DNA of 64,000 nucleotides from an uncultured Flavobacteriaceae bacterium (GTDB taxonomy: Bacteria; Bacteroidota; Bacteroidia; Flavobacteriales; Flavobacteriaceae). How positions within the stretch are numbered: position 1 is the stretch's first letter; every line of letters begins with the position of its first letter. Position numbers and translations under genes: made by a program. The stretch spans positions 41,441 through 105,440 of the forward strand of contig CALTCK010000004.1 of assembly GCA_943842625.1 (NCBI GenBank), read 5' to 3'. The notes beneath the pieces were generated by a model. The model was given only the letters and a program-made list of their open reading frames with translations. It was not told the origin of the DNA and ran no database searches. Shown here piece after piece: positions 32,106 through 42,401 of this stretch.

Positions 32106-33563
32106 ATGAAAAAAAGTACCACACTAGGCGCACTAAAAAAAACGGATTACAAACCGCTTTCTATTCAACAAGAACTGGCACAAAACCTTAGAGCTCGTAT
32201 GCAAAAAGGCCAGCCAACATTTGAAGGTCTTTTGGGCTATGAAAATACGGTTATTCCAGATGTAGAACGGGCATTACTTTCGGGACACAGCATCAACTTA
32301 CTCGGCTTGAGAGGTCAGGCCAAAACAAGATTGGCACGACAGCTTACGCAATTATTAGACGAGTGGGTGCCTGTGGTCGAAGGCTCTGAAATAAACGATG
32401 ACCCCCTAGCTCCCATCAGTAATTTTGCCAAGGCACTTATTGCAGAAAAAGGAGAGGATACCCCCATCACTTGGCTGCATCGAAACGATCGCTTCTTTGA
32501 AAAATTAGCCACACCAGATGTTAGTGTAGCCGATTTGATTGGCGACGTTGATCCCATTAAAGCAGCTAACCTTAAGTTGTCCTATGCCAATGAGAAGGTA
32601 ATTCATTTTGGCATGATTCCAAGAGCACACAGGTGTATATTTGTCTTGAATGAATTGCCTGATTTACAAGCACGAATACAGGTAGCGCTTTTTTCCATTT
32701 TACAAGAAAAGGAAATTCAAATCCGTGGATTCAAACTCCGATTACCCATTGAAACCCAGTTTGTCTTTACGGCCAACCCTGAAGATTACACCAACCGTGG
32801 AAGTATTGTGACCCCATTAAAGGACCGTATTGGTTCTCAAATTTTGACGCACTATCCACACAACTTGGAAACGGCTAAGGCCATAACTCGTCAAGAGACT
32901 CACACCGACGCGGCAGTACAACAGGCTATTCACGTTCCTGAATTGGCACGTGATATTTTGGAACAGATAGGTTTTGAAGCTAGAAAAAGTGAATACGTTG
33001 ATTCCAAAAGTGGCGTAAGTGCACGGATGAGCATTACTGCTTTTGAAAACCTTATGAGTGCTGCTGAACGCCGTATGCTAATGTCTGGCGAGCAAAATAC
33101 CTGCATTAGAATGTCTGACTTTCTGGGAACTATCCCTGCCATCAATGGAAAAGTAGAATTGGTCTATGAAGGCGAACAAGAAGGGGCAGAACAGGTTTCT
33201 TTTCACTTAATCAATCAAGCTGTAAAAACCTTGTTTCCAGCTTATTTTCCAGAAATAAAAAAACTTGAAAAACAAGATGAAGAAGGTCCTTATGACCACT
33301 TATTGGGATGGTTTTACGGCGATAACGAATTGTTTTTGGAAGACAACCTGCCTGACAATGTATATCACGATACCTTAATGAATGTTCCTAACTTGAAAAT
33401 ACTAATAGCAACTCATCAAGCAGATTGTCCCAGGGAAGATCTATTTTTTATGATGGAATTTTTATTGTGGGGACTAGAGGCAAACAAAAAATTAAATAAA
33501 TATAGAACTATGGAAGGCTTTCAGTTTAAAGACGGCCTTGGAAATTTATTGGCAGGAATTTAA
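32106..33563 (+). CDS. MoxR/Mg-chelatase-type AAA+ ATPase
   Basis: SINLLGLRGQAKTRLARQL Walker A variant; HRCIFVLNELPDLQARIQVALFSILQEKEIQIRG; FVFTANPEDYTNRGSIVTPLKDRIG. Confidence 0.85.
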   Translation: MKKSTTLGALKKTDYKPLSIQQELAQNLRARMQKGQPTFEGLLGYENTVIPDVERALLSGHSINLLGLRGQAKTRLARQLTQLLDEWVPVVEGSEINDDPLAPISNFAKALIAEKGEDTPITWLHRNDRFFEKLATPDVSVADLIGDVDPIKAANLKLSYANEKVIHFGMIPRAHRCIFVLNELPDLQARIQVALFSILQEKEIQIRGFKLRLPIETQFVFTANPEDYTNRGSIVTPLKDRIGSQILTHYPHNLETAKAITRQETHTDAAVQQAIHVPELARDILEQIGFEARKSEYVDSKSGVSARMSITAFENLMSAAERRMLMSGEQNTCIRMSDFLGTIPAINGKVELVYEGEQEGAEQVSFHLINQAVKTLFPAYFPEIKKLEKQDEEGPYDHLLGWFYGDNELFLEDNLPDNVYHDTLMNVPNLKILIATHQADCPREDLFFMMEFLLWGLEANKKLNKYRTMEGFQFKDGLGNLLAGI

Positions 33564-33572
33564 ACACCAGTT

Positions 33573-33656
33573 AAATCTTCTGTAAATAATTCGAATTTAC
33601 TCTTCTCTTCTCTACTTTTTACTCACAAGAATATATTTTTATTTTTGGGAATATTT
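33573..33656 (+). repeat. tmRNA-3'-end-like att repeat, copy 2
   Basis: AAATCTTCTGTAAATAATTCGAATTTACTCTTCTCTTCTCTACTTTTTACTCACAAGAATATATTTTTATTTTTGGGAATATTT. Confidence 0.65.
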
Positions 33657-33693
33657 GTTGGATTAAAATAGTATTTTTATAAATAATTAAAAT

Positions 33694-34269
33694 ATGAATA
33701 ATTTAATAATTATAGGGCATCCCGACCAAAACTCTTTTTGTTACAATGGCATCTTTAAAACCATTAAAACAAGTATTGAGTCCAAAGGACAGGAACTAAA
33801 AATTATTGACCTTTACAGTGATAGTTTTACAAGACCTCGTACCAAATTGATCGAAGCTTATAAAGACCTCATAAGTTGGTCAGAAAATATTTTTATCATA
33901 TCCCCCGTATGGTGGTTCAGATTAACACCACGTGCTGAAATATTTTTCGACGAGGTATTTACTCCTGGATTTGCTTATAAATTTGTAAACATAACCAAGC
34001 TTTATGCTTACCCCAAACCATTTTTAAAAAATAAAAAAGTACGGACCTATATCACACACGGTGCGCCTGCACTTCCAGTTCGCACCCTTTATTTAAACTC
34101 TGTAAAATTACGTCTAGTAATGGGTGTTTACACCTTTGTATTTGGCTGGAGACTGTCTTTGTTTCTAAAAACAAACCAGTTTTGGTCCGTTCCCTTTGTT
34201 AGTGATAAAACCAGAGCCAAATACTTAAAGCGCGTGGAACGTAACACCTACAAAGACATTCGAGCCTAA
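33694..34269 (+). CDS. NAD(P)H oxidoreductase, flavodoxin-like fold
   Basis: NLIIIGHPDQNSFCYNGIF; IFIISPVWWFRLTPRAEIFFDEVFTPGFAY. Confidence 0.85.
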   Translation: MNNLIIIGHPDQNSFCYNGIFKTIKTSIESKGQELKIIDLYSDSFTRPRTKLIEAYKDLISWSENIFIISPVWWFRLTPRAEIFFDEVFTPGFAYKFVNITKLYAYPKPFLKNKKVRTYITHGAPALPVRTLYLNSVKLRLVMGVYTFVFGWRLSLFLKTNQFWSVPFVSDKTRAKYLKRVERNTYKDIRA

Positions 34270-34341
34270 AATAGTTCGAATTCACTCCTATGGGCTCCAA
34301 AATTATTCTTGGAAATAATATTTTATTCTTAAAGATAATTT
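34268..34341 (+). repeat. tmRNA-3'-end-like att repeat, copy 3
   Basis: AAAATAGTTCGAATTCACTCCTATGGGCTCCAAAATTATTCTTGGAAATAATATTTTATTCTTAAAGATAATTT; abuts the upstream stop codon. Confidence 0.75.
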
Positions 34342-34448
34342 CAAATGTTTTATAAATATTTCTCAAATAAACAATGTAATGAGATATAAAAAATATTTAC
34401 TACATTTATGTGATGTATTAAATTTGATGTGAAGACTTACATTAATAA

Positions 34449-35183
34449 TTGTTTATGATGTTTCTAGAAAAATTAAGAGCTGTAATAGAAGATACCTCAA
34501 CATTAAAGGGAAAAATATTTGACTATTTTATTCAGGCATTAATTTTGTTGTCACTCTTAGCGTTTACAATTGAGACTTTCCCAGACAACTCTAAAGTTAC
34601 TATTGAGCTACTCAATACTTTTGAATTCTTGTGTGTTATAATATTTTCGATAGAATATTTATTAAGAGTTATTGTTTCAAAAAAACCCTTAAAATACATA
34701 TTTAGCTTTTATGGGGTAATTGATTTTCTTGCTATTTTTCCGTTTTATCTAAAAAGCATATATGATTTAAGAGCACTCAGAGCATTTAGAATCTTTAGAA
34801 TATTTAGAGCTTTAAAATTAATTCGATATAATAGAGCTTTAAATAGATTTAATATTGCTTCAAAAATAGTTAAGGAGGAGCTTATTCTATTTTTAATCCT
34901 AACTAGTATATTTGTGTTTATAGCATCTGCTGGAATTTACTTTTTTGAAAATGAGGCTCAACCTGAAAATTTTAGTTCTGTGATTCATAGTGGCTGGTGG
35001 GCAATTGTTACTTTAACTACAGTTGGTTACGGAGATGTTTATCCAATTACTGTAGGAGGTAAAGTATTTACCACCTTTATTGTTCTAATTGGCGTTGGTA
35101 TTGTCACTATTCCTGCGGGTCTAGTTGCAAGTGCTTTGTCAAAAGCAAGAGAAATTGAAGCTAAAGAAATTAAAAATAAATAA
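34449..35183 (+). CDS. voltage-gated-type K+ channel / ion transporter
   Basis: Six-TM layout; S4-like RALRAFRIFRIFRALKLIR; filter TLTTVGYGDVYP. Confidence 0.92.
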   Translation: MFMMFLEKLRAVIEDTSTLKGKIFDYFIQALILLSLLAFTIETFPDNSKVTIELLNTFEFLCVIIFSIEYLLRVIVSKKPLKYIFSFYGVIDFLAIFPFYLKSIYDLRALRAFRIFRIFRALKLIRYNRALNRFNIASKIVKEELILFLILTSIFVFIASAGIYFFENEAQPENFSSVIHSGWWAIVTLTTVGYGDVYPITVGGKVFTTFIVLIGVGIVTIPAGLVASALSKAREIEAKEIKNK

Positions 35184-35203
35184 TAATTTAAAAACCAAAT
35201 ATT

Positions 35204-35482
35204 ATGAATTTAAAAAATGAAAAAACAGAAATACCCTGTCCAGGAGGAGGGAGAGCTATTAAAACTACTTACGGGGATTTAGCGAGAAAAAGTTCTTTAA
35301 AATCAAGTAAAGGTCATGAATATAAGTTTAAATCAAGTGATCAAAGCAAACTTAAAAGAGCTATGGATAAATTAGAAAGATTACAAAAAGATTTTGAAAG
35401 GGATATGGAAAGAGCACAAAAAGAATTTGGCGAAAGTTTAAATGATGTAATTGGTAATGCTGATTTAGTGCTTAAAAAATAA
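35204..35482 (+). CDS. small hypothetical protein
   Basis: 92 aa; N-terminal EIPCPGGGRAIKTTYGDLARKS, C-terminal coiled-coil; 20 nt after the channel gene, 2 nt before the KAP gene. Confidence 0.7.
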   Translation: MNLKNEKTEIPCPGGGRAIKTTYGDLARKSSLKSSKGHEYKFKSSDQSKLKRAMDKLERLQKDFERDMERAQKEFGESLNDVIGNADLVLKK

Positions 35483-35484
35483 TT

Positions 35485-37476
35485 ATGGCATCAATCACCG
35501 ACAAACCCATAGCAAGACTTGAACAAGACTCGTTAAATATTCAAAAATATGCTAATTCTCTTTCTAAATTTATAAGAAATAGTGATACTCCAATAACTAT
35601 AGGGCTTCAAGGTGAGTGGGGAACGGGAAAAACTTCCTTAATGTCTTTACTTCTTGAGGACTTTAATGCGGATGGAAAGGAAAGAGAAATTGCTACTTCC
35701 TGGGTTAATACCTGGGAGTATAGTTTATTTAAAGGAGCAAGCGAGACAACTCCAGCAGTACTAAGTGGAATGCTGGAAAAATTAAGAGATGAAAATAGCG
35801 ATATCTGGACCATTAAAGATGTAGCGGCAGACAAGGTTAAAAAAGCTACAAAATTTTTAAGTGGCCTTGCCAACCAAGTTATAGCAAACCAGACGGGGAT
35901 TAATGTCAAAGAAGCTGCAAGAGATTCCTCCACAGAAAAAAATGTAGCTCATATTGTAGAAATAAAAAACCTCATTGCCTCCATCATCAATGAATTGATT
36001 GAACATAGTAAAAACAAAATTCAGAAAGTAGTTTTTTTTGTTGATGATTTAGACAGAATTCCTCCTACAGATGCAGTTGAAGTTTTAGAGTCACTTAAAA
36101 ATATTTTTGATATTCCTAAATGTGTTTTTATACTTGCCATAGATTACGATGTAGTTGTCAAAGGACTCGAAAGTAAATTTGGTAAAAAAACAAAAGAAAA
36201 TGAAAGAGAATTTAGATCATTTTTTGATAAAATCATACAAGTTCCCTTTACTATGCCAGTTGGCGCTTATGACATTACTACTTTTTTAAAAACAAAATTA
36301 AATGATTTAGGTGTTGAGCCAGTATTTATTGAAGCTAGTATTGGTCAAATAACGAAAATAGTAAGATATACAGTGGGCAATAACCCAAGAAGTCTTAAAA
36401 GGTACTTAAATACTTTTAGTCTCATCAATCAAATTATGGATGATGATGATGAGAATGAAAAAGATGACAATAATATTATTTTACTTTTTGCTGTATTAGG
36501 AATCCAAGTTTCTTATCCCCAAATTTTTAGACTATTAACTCAAAATCCAGATTATTTGAGCTGGAATGAAAAATTTGGAAACAAAATAGGATTAGACTTA
36601 AGTAAAATAAAAGAGAATATTGAAAATGTAGGGGAATCCGAATTAACCGATGAAACCTGGGAACAAATTATTTGGGGATTTTGCCAAGAAGATCCGTATT
36701 TGAAAGTAAAGTGTTTTAATATTTTAGAGTTGTTTAATTTTTTAAGAGAGCTGTCTTGTAAAAATGATTTAAATGAAGAATGGAATGAGAAATTAAAAGA
36801 GGATGTTACTAAATACAATAGCTTAAAAGAAAAATTATATGAAAGGCTAAGCTCGGTTTTAGAATTTGCAGCCATTACAAATGTTGACGATGATATTGAA
36901 GTAAAATCCATAACAACTAAAGGTAATGTAGTCTATTTTGATGGGTTTGATGGGTGGATTCAAGAAATGAGAAATGGGCAAGAAGAAAATAAACAGCTTA
37001 GCCTTAAAAAACGCCCAGCAATTGAAATAAGTAATGATTTAGAAGAGTTTTTAAAGTATTGGGTTGATTACTTCGAGGCTGAGGGTTTTGATTTAATATT
37101 TACGCCAACTGCTGGTTGCTCAATCAAATATAAAAAAAAGACAATAATAAGGATAGATCCACCAAAATCTAAAATTATTTATATCAGTATCCTCAGGTCT
37201 TTTAAAAGAGAATACAAAAGAGCTTTAATAGATGGCCTTGGATCTCAAAACATTCGTAGGTATGATCCTAATATAAAATCCTATATATTACCTTGGGGTA
37301 AAGAATTTTTTCAAGTATATGGTGAAATTAATGAAATTACATCAAAAGAAAATGACATAAAATATTTATTCAAAGAAGCTATTGAAACTATTAATGATGA
37401 CAAATCACTAAAAGTTAATAAAGATAATCATCATATATTAGAAGATATATTCAATGGAACTTATACTATTAATTAA
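35485..37476 (+). CDS. KAP family P-loop NTPase
   Basis: ITIGLQGEWGTGKTSLMSLLLEDF; KVVFFVDDLDRIPPTDAVEVLESLKNIF; CVFILAIDYDVVVKGL. Confidence 0.9.
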   Translation: MASITDKPIARLEQDSLNIQKYANSLSKFIRNSDTPITIGLQGEWGTGKTSLMSLLLEDFNADGKEREIATSWVNTWEYSLFKGASETTPAVLSGMLEKLRDENSDIWTIKDVAADKVKKATKFLSGLANQVIANQTGINVKEAARDSSTEKNVAHIVEIKNLIASIINELIEHSKNKIQKVVFFVDDLDRIPPTDAVEVLESLKNIFDIPKCVFILAIDYDVVVKGLESKFGKKTKENEREFRSFFDKIIQVPFTMPVGAYDITTFLKTKLNDLGVEPVFIEASIGQITKIVRYTVGNNPRSLKRYLNTFSLINQIMDDDDENEKDDNNIILLFAVLGIQVSYPQIFRLLTQNPDYLSWNEKFGNKIGLDLSKIKENIENVGESELTDETWEQIIWGFCQEDPYLKVKCFNILELFNFLRELSCKNDLNEEWNEKLKEDVTKYNSLKEKLYERLSSVLEFAAITNVDDDIEVKSITTKGNVVYFDGFDGWIQEMRNGQEENKQLSLKKRPAIEISNDLEEFLKYWVDYFEAEGFDLIFTPTAGCSIKYKKKTIIRIDPPKSKIIYISILRSFKREYKRALIDGLGSQNIRRYDPNIKSYILPWGKEFFQVYGEINEITSKENDIKYLFKEAIETINDDKSLKVNKDNHHILEDIFNGTYTIN

Positions 37477-37538
37477 ATGAAAAATACTGCACGTAAACAA
37501 CCTTTTATCTTTGAAGATAACTTCTTGTTATAACATCT

Positions 37539-37625
37539 AAATCTTCCCCGAAATAGTGCGACTTCACTCCTATGGGCTCCAAGCATTATTCTCGATAATA
37601 AAATTTATTTTAGGGAATATTTTTT
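37539..37625 (+). repeat. tmRNA-3'-end-like att repeat, copy 4
   Basis: AAATCTTCCCCGAAATAGTGCGACTTCACTCCTATGGGCTCCAAGCATTATTCTCGATAATAAAATTTATTTTAGGGAATATTTTT. Confidence 0.8.
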
Positions 37626-37688
37626 ACTTTAAAAAATGAAACTATGTTACTTTAATTGATTAATTTCAATAAATTAATTATTATTTAA

Positions 37689-38783
37689 ATGAAAAAAAAT
37701 CTGTTTTTCTTGTTGTTAATACTTTTTTCGTGCTCAAATGATGAAACTCAGACTAGCGAGCCAGTAGTTGATAACTTATATTTTCCAAGCATAGATTCCG
37801 ACCAATGGGAAACTATAAATCCTGAGGAACTAAACTGGGATTCCGTTAGTATCGATAATCTTTATAATTTTCTTCAACTTAACAACACCCGTGCTTTTAT
37901 AGTTTTAAAAGATGGAAAAATTATTTTAGAAAATTATTGGGGTAATAACTTTTCAAATACAGCTCCTTTTGATAGCAACTCTAATTGGTATTGGGCTTCT
38001 GCAGGTAAAACACTCACTGCCTTTTTAGTAGGCATCGCAAAAGACAATGGAATTTTATCCATAGAGGATAGCAGCTCAATATTTCTTGGTAATGGATGGA
38101 CAAGTTTAGAAGAAAGTCAAGAGAGTTTGATAAAAATCAAACACCATTTGACCATGACAACCGGCTTGGATTATCTAGTGGATAACCTAAATTGTACAGA
38201 TCCAAATTGCCTGACCTATAAAAACACCCCTGGGACAACCTGGTTTTATCACAACGCCACATACTCACTCCTAAAAGATGTCATCGAAAACGCATCCGAG
38301 ACAACATACAATGATTTTACCAATCAAAAAGTAAAAATGCAAATTGGAATGGGTGGAAGTTGGATTCAATCTAATTACAGTAATATTTACTGGAGCACGG
38401 CTAGGGACATGGCTAGGTTTGGTCTTTTGATATTAAATGAAGGCGTATGGGATAATCAAGTGGTTTTAAGTGACACAAATTATTTTTCAAACATGGTAAA
38501 TACTTCTCAACAAATGAATGAGTCCTATGGATACTTGTGGTGGCTCAATGGCAAAGATAGTCTGATACCACCTGGCATAACCTTCCCAATACAGACTTCT
38601 TTGGCTTCCAACGCACCAGAAGATTTAATTGCTGGGATGGGTACAAATGGTCAATATCTTGATGTGATTCCAAGTCAAAATCTAGTAATCATTCGCATGG
38701 GTGAAGCTCCCGATAGTGATGATTTACTCCCTATCAATTTCCATAACGAAATGTGGAGTTATTTAAACGATATTTTATTTTAA
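37689..38783 (+). CDS. serine hydrolase (class C beta-lactamase-like), lipoprotein
   Basis: LLILFSCSND lipobox; WASAGKTLTAFLVG SxxK; YHNATYSLL. Confidence 0.85.
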   Translation: MKKNLFFLLLILFSCSNDETQTSEPVVDNLYFPSIDSDQWETINPEELNWDSVSIDNLYNFLQLNNTRAFIVLKDGKIILENYWGNNFSNTAPFDSNSNWYWASAGKTLTAFLVGIAKDNGILSIEDSSSIFLGNGWTSLEESQESLIKIKHHLTMTTGLDYLVDNLNCTDPNCLTYKNTPGTTWFYHNATYSLLKDVIENASETTYNDFTNQKVKMQIGMGGSWIQSNYSNIYWSTARDMARFGLLILNEGVWDNQVVLSDTNYFSNMVNTSQQMNESYGYLWWLNGKDSLIPPGITFPIQTSLASNAPEDLIAGMGTNGQYLDVIPSQNLVIIRMGEAPDSDDLLPINFHNEMWSYLNDILF

Positions 38784-38790
38784 TAATTCC

Positions 38791-38838
38791 AAATCCTCCC
38801 AAAAATAGTTCGACTTCACTCCCCTTACTTATTTTTTT
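38791..38838 (+). repeat. tmRNA-3'-end-like att repeat, copy 5 (right half diverged)
   Basis: AAATCCTCCCAAAAATAGTTCGACTTCACTCCCCTTACTTATTTTTTT. Confidence 0.7.
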
Positions 38839-38941
38839 AAATTAATTCTCTTTTTTAAAGGAGTTTCTGGAGTGTCATCCTTTAAAATAAGACCTATTTT
38901 ATGGTTTAAATTCATCACGATTGCGTTTTTTTAAAATTTTA

Positions 38942-41900
38942 TTATTGAATTTGTTCTAGTAATACATCCACTGCTTTTTGTAATTGAGCGTCTTCACCTC
39001 TTGCTACCCAACCTGGTGTATTCTTTATCAAATAGTCAGGTACTGCGGGCGCATCGTTTTCCATATTCAAGCCAGATTTTTTGACATACCAAGCACGAAA
39101 TGGCATGCGGACATAGCCCTTTAATAATCGATAACCTCCTGTAGAGATAACTGCACCAAAAGTAGGCTGACCTACTAATTTACCTAATCCTAAATTTTTA
39201 TAGGCATGTGAAAATATTTCTGCATTAGAGTAACTGTTCTCGTTACACAAAGCCACAGTAGGTTTGGTATTGACTGATAAAATTGCTCGTTCGTTAAAAG
39301 GGTAATTTCCTTGAAACTTTTTATTCTCTTTCTTTAAGTCATTCGCTGCTCCTCTTGGGATGGTATACGCATGTTGATCTACATTCAAAACAGCCATTAA
39401 ACGGTCCGTTGTCCAACCTCCACCATTGTAACGAACATCAATTACAATTCCTTTTTTACCATATCCACTGGCTTTCAACTCGCGTTCAAAACGTTCAAAA
39501 CTTGGAGCATTCATTCCTTGAATATGAATATATCCTAGCTGTCCTTTTGAATATTTTTTTACCAATTCGCTTCTAGATGCTACCCATGCTTCATATTGTA
39601 AAGTTCTTAAGGAACTCGAAGTTCTAATAACAACATCTTTTCCATCACTTTTGGTTAATAACACCTCTTCACCCTTAGAATTTTTTAACAAACTATAAAA
39701 ATTAGTGTTTTTACCTATCGGTTTATTATTAACCGCAGTGATAATATCGCCAACTTTTAAGTTTACTTTTGATGTATTTGCTACTGAATTTTTAAGTACA
39801 TACTCCACTTGAACTCCTTTTGAAATATTCTTCACCTCAACTCCTAACAAACCAATATTATCACTGTTTTTACGTTCAGAAGTTTCTGCTCTATACCCCA
39901 TATGACTCGCATTTAATTGACCTAATAACAAATTATATATAAAACTATAATCTTGTTCTGTGCTCGCTTTTAATACTAATGGTTGGTATTTTTTTATCAA
40001 AGATTCCCAATTGTAGCCATGAAAATTAGGGTCATAGAACCCCATTGTTAAAACACGAGTACCTTCTTGGTAAATCTGTTGATTCATGGCAGTAAAATCT
40101 TCTTTATATTTTGCTACATGAGCTAAAGAGGTAATTTTATCGCCCTCCGGGTTCAATTCTTTTAATTTACCGCCTGAAGTAAAATAAAATTTATCATCAA
40201 TAGCTGCAACTCTTCCTACTTTTGAAGTTCCTTTTATGGCTTTGGGGCTAGTACCGTCTAATTTAACTTTAAAAAAACTTCGGTTATTTGTTGATGGATC
40301 TGTTGCAGAATAATACACATAGTTGCTGTCGGGACCAAACATACCTCCATACTCATCGTCTGGTAATCTAGTTATTCTAGTAAGTCTATCAAAAATTCTT
40401 TCTTTATTGATCGTAACCTTGATCTCCTTCTCTTTCTTATCCTTATCCTTACCCTTGTCAGCTTCTATTTCTGCATAATAGTCTCCATTTTCTCTATCTG
40501 TTTTCGATCGCTCCCAATCCTCTTTTTTTAGCCATACCATCCAAACATCATAATCTATTCCACCTCTGTTTCCACTCCTATTAGAAGAAAATGCTAATTT
40601 TTTACCATCTGGACTCCAAACGGGAGATCTGTCGCTTCTCGGATGCATCGATACGTTAAACTTATCGTTTGGATTAACTACGGATTGAATAAAAATTTCA
40701 CTATCAAAGTCCAAGTCCTCCTGAGAATAAGCAATATACTTGCTGTCTGGACTCCAACTTACATCTTCTGCTTCTGCCCAGCCTGACGAATAAGCTTTGC
40801 TATTGGATATAGCTCCATCCTTTACATCGGCTAACATTAAGCTTCCTCTACCGACTCTATAAGCCAGTTTTTTGTGGTCTGGCGAGACTAAAACATTGTA
40901 AACATCTTCACTACTCTTGGTGAGTTTCGAGATTGAAATCTTTAAACTCCTGTCCAATCCAACCAGGGTATCTTTAGAAACAGCTTTGTATATTTCATTA
41001 TGTCCGTCTCTATCGGAGACAAATAACAACTCTGTATCACTAATCCACTGTGGATTCCTATCTCTATAAGTATGGTTACTTACATTATTGGAGTTTTTTC
41101 TATCCTTATTATTTTGCTTGACAAAAATTTCTCCATTAATTTCAAGAGCCATTAATTTTCCGTTAGGTGAAACATCAAAATCTGAGATATCTGAGGTGGT
41201 AGAAACTTCTTTTTCAGTTTCAAATTTGTAATCTGATTCTATTTTTAAGTTGATCTTCTTAGCTTGTCCATTTTTTAGTTGATATAAATCAAAAAGCGTT
41301 GAGTAGACAATAATTCCTTGATTACTTACAGAAAAAGAAACAACACCATTTTTATTTTGGTTCGTTAATTTTTTGGAAGCTCCCTTTACGGAACCATCCG
41401 TATTTATAGATTGCTGATAAATATTGTAACGACCACTTTTAGCTCCTATGTAATATAAATTACTCGCTGTATCCCACAAAGGTGAATGATCGTTCTTTTC
41501 TGAGTTAGTTACTTGAAAATAAGCCCCTGTTTTAATATTATAAATCCATACATCTCGTTGGGCTGAACCTGAATAATCTTCTCTAGAAATTCTACATGCT
41601 CCTTTTACAAAGGCCACCAAATTTCCGTCAGGAGAAACAGTTGCCATACTACCTAAAGCGGTTATAAATCTTTGCGGAGTACCACCATTGGCATTGACTT
41701 GATAAATTTGCCCATCCCATTCAGGACCTTTTAAAACTCGAGTTGTTGAAAATGTAATATGGTTTGAAGATGTCCAATCGTAGGGAGTATCTCCTGTTGG
41801 ATAATAGGTTAATTGTTTAGGTATTCCTCCATTTTTTTTAATCGTAAAAATATTATTGTTTCCTTTTCTGTTTGAAGAAAAGGCGAGTTGATCTCCGGAA

Positions 41901-42112
41901 GTATTCCACACAGGATTACTCTCATACCCCTCGTGGATGGTTATACGTTTTGTTTGTTGAGTGTTGAAGTTGTAAATCCAAATATCTCCTTGATAAGAAA
42001 AAGCCATTTCTTGGGCATTTGGACTAATTCTAGGCATACGAATCAGAGAATTTTGTGCTGAAAGCAAGCCAGTTATCATCACAAAAATTACGATATACAA
42101 TCTTTTAATCAT
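38942..42112 (-). CDS. tricorn-protease-homologue, WD40/PD40 repeats + PDZ + S41 peptidase
   Basis: IRMPRISPNAQEMAFSYQGDIWIY; WSPDGKKLAFSSNRSG; KGIVIDVRYNGGGWTTDRLM; NENSYSNAEIFSHAYK. Confidence 0.93.
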   Translation of the reverse strand: MIKRLYIVIFVMITGLLSAQNSLIRMPRISPNAQEMAFSYQGDIWIYNFNTQQTKRITIHEGYESNPVWNTSGDQLAFSSNRKGNNNIFTIKKNGGIPKQLTYYPTGDTPYDWTSSNHITFSTTRVLKGPEWDGQIYQVNANGGTPQRFITALGSMATVSPDGNLVAFVKGACRISREDYSGSAQRDVWIYNIKTGAYFQVTNSEKNDHSPLWDTASNLYYIGAKSGRYNIYQQSINTDGSVKGASKKLTNQNKNGVVSFSVSNQGIIVYSTLFDLYQLKNGQAKKINLKIESDYKFETEKEVSTTSDISDFDVSPNGKLMALEINGEIFVKQNNKDRKNSNNVSNHTYRDRNPQWISDTELLFVSDRDGHNEIYKAVSKDTLVGLDRSLKISISKLTKSSEDVYNVLVSPDHKKLAYRVGRGSLMLADVKDGAISNSKAYSSGWAEAEDVSWSPDSKYIAYSQEDLDFDSEIFIQSVVNPNDKFNVSMHPRSDRSPVWSPDGKKLAFSSNRSGNRGGIDYDVWMVWLKKEDWERSKTDRENGDYYAEIEADKGKDKDKKEKEIKVTINKERIFDRLTRITRLPDDEYGGMFGPDSNYVYYSATDPSTNNRSFFKVKLDGTSPKAIKGTSKVGRVAAIDDKFYFTSGGKLKELNPEGDKITSLAHVAKYKEDFTAMNQQIYQEGTRVLTMGFYDPNFHGYNWESLIKKYQPLVLKASTEQDYSFIYNLLLGQLNASHMGYRAETSERKNSDNIGLLGVEVKNISKGVQVEYVLKNSVANTSKVNLKVGDIITAVNNKPIGKNTNFYSLLKNSKGEEVLLTKSDGKDVVIRTSSSLRTLQYEAWVASRSELVKKYSKGQLGYIHIQGMNAPSFERFERELKASGYGKKGIVIDVRYNGGGWTTDRLMAVLNVDQHAYTIPRGAANDLKKENKKFQGNYPFNERAILSVNTKPTVALCNENSYSNAEIFSHAYKNLGLGKLVGQPTFGAVISTGGYRLLKGYVRMPFRAWYVKKSGLNMENDAPAVPDYLIKNTPGWVARGEDAQLQKAVDVLLEQIQ

Positions 42113-42209
42113 GAGTTTTAATTATTTAGTGTTAATTAGGTAAGCTAATTTAAAAAAATAGCTGATCAGTATAAAAAATTTAGTAAAAATATTAGCTATC
42201 TGGTGATAT

Positions 42210-42380
42210 TATTTCTTCAAATTTTACTAAAGTCATCTCCATCTTTTTCTAACTCGATAAGCTTTCCATCTTTTATTAAATAATATTTTGTGTATTCTTT
42301 AGGACAATCATATTGTAGCCCACTGCTGATGAAATATCTAACTGTTCTCCATTATAGTTTATTTTATCTTCAATAAGGCA
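42210..42380 (-). pseudogene. truncated, frameshifted gene remnant
   Basis: Reverse strand reads CLIEDKINYNGEQLDISSAVGYN then, after a frame change, YDCPKEYTKYYLIKDGKLIELEKDGDDFSKI*. Confidence 0.55.
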
Positions 42381-42401
42381 TTATTTTAAAAAAACAACAA
42401 A

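Noticed and set aside
35607-36911. Minus-strand ORFs inside the KAP NTPase gene
   Set aside because: Antisense shadows of a motif-bearing CDS.
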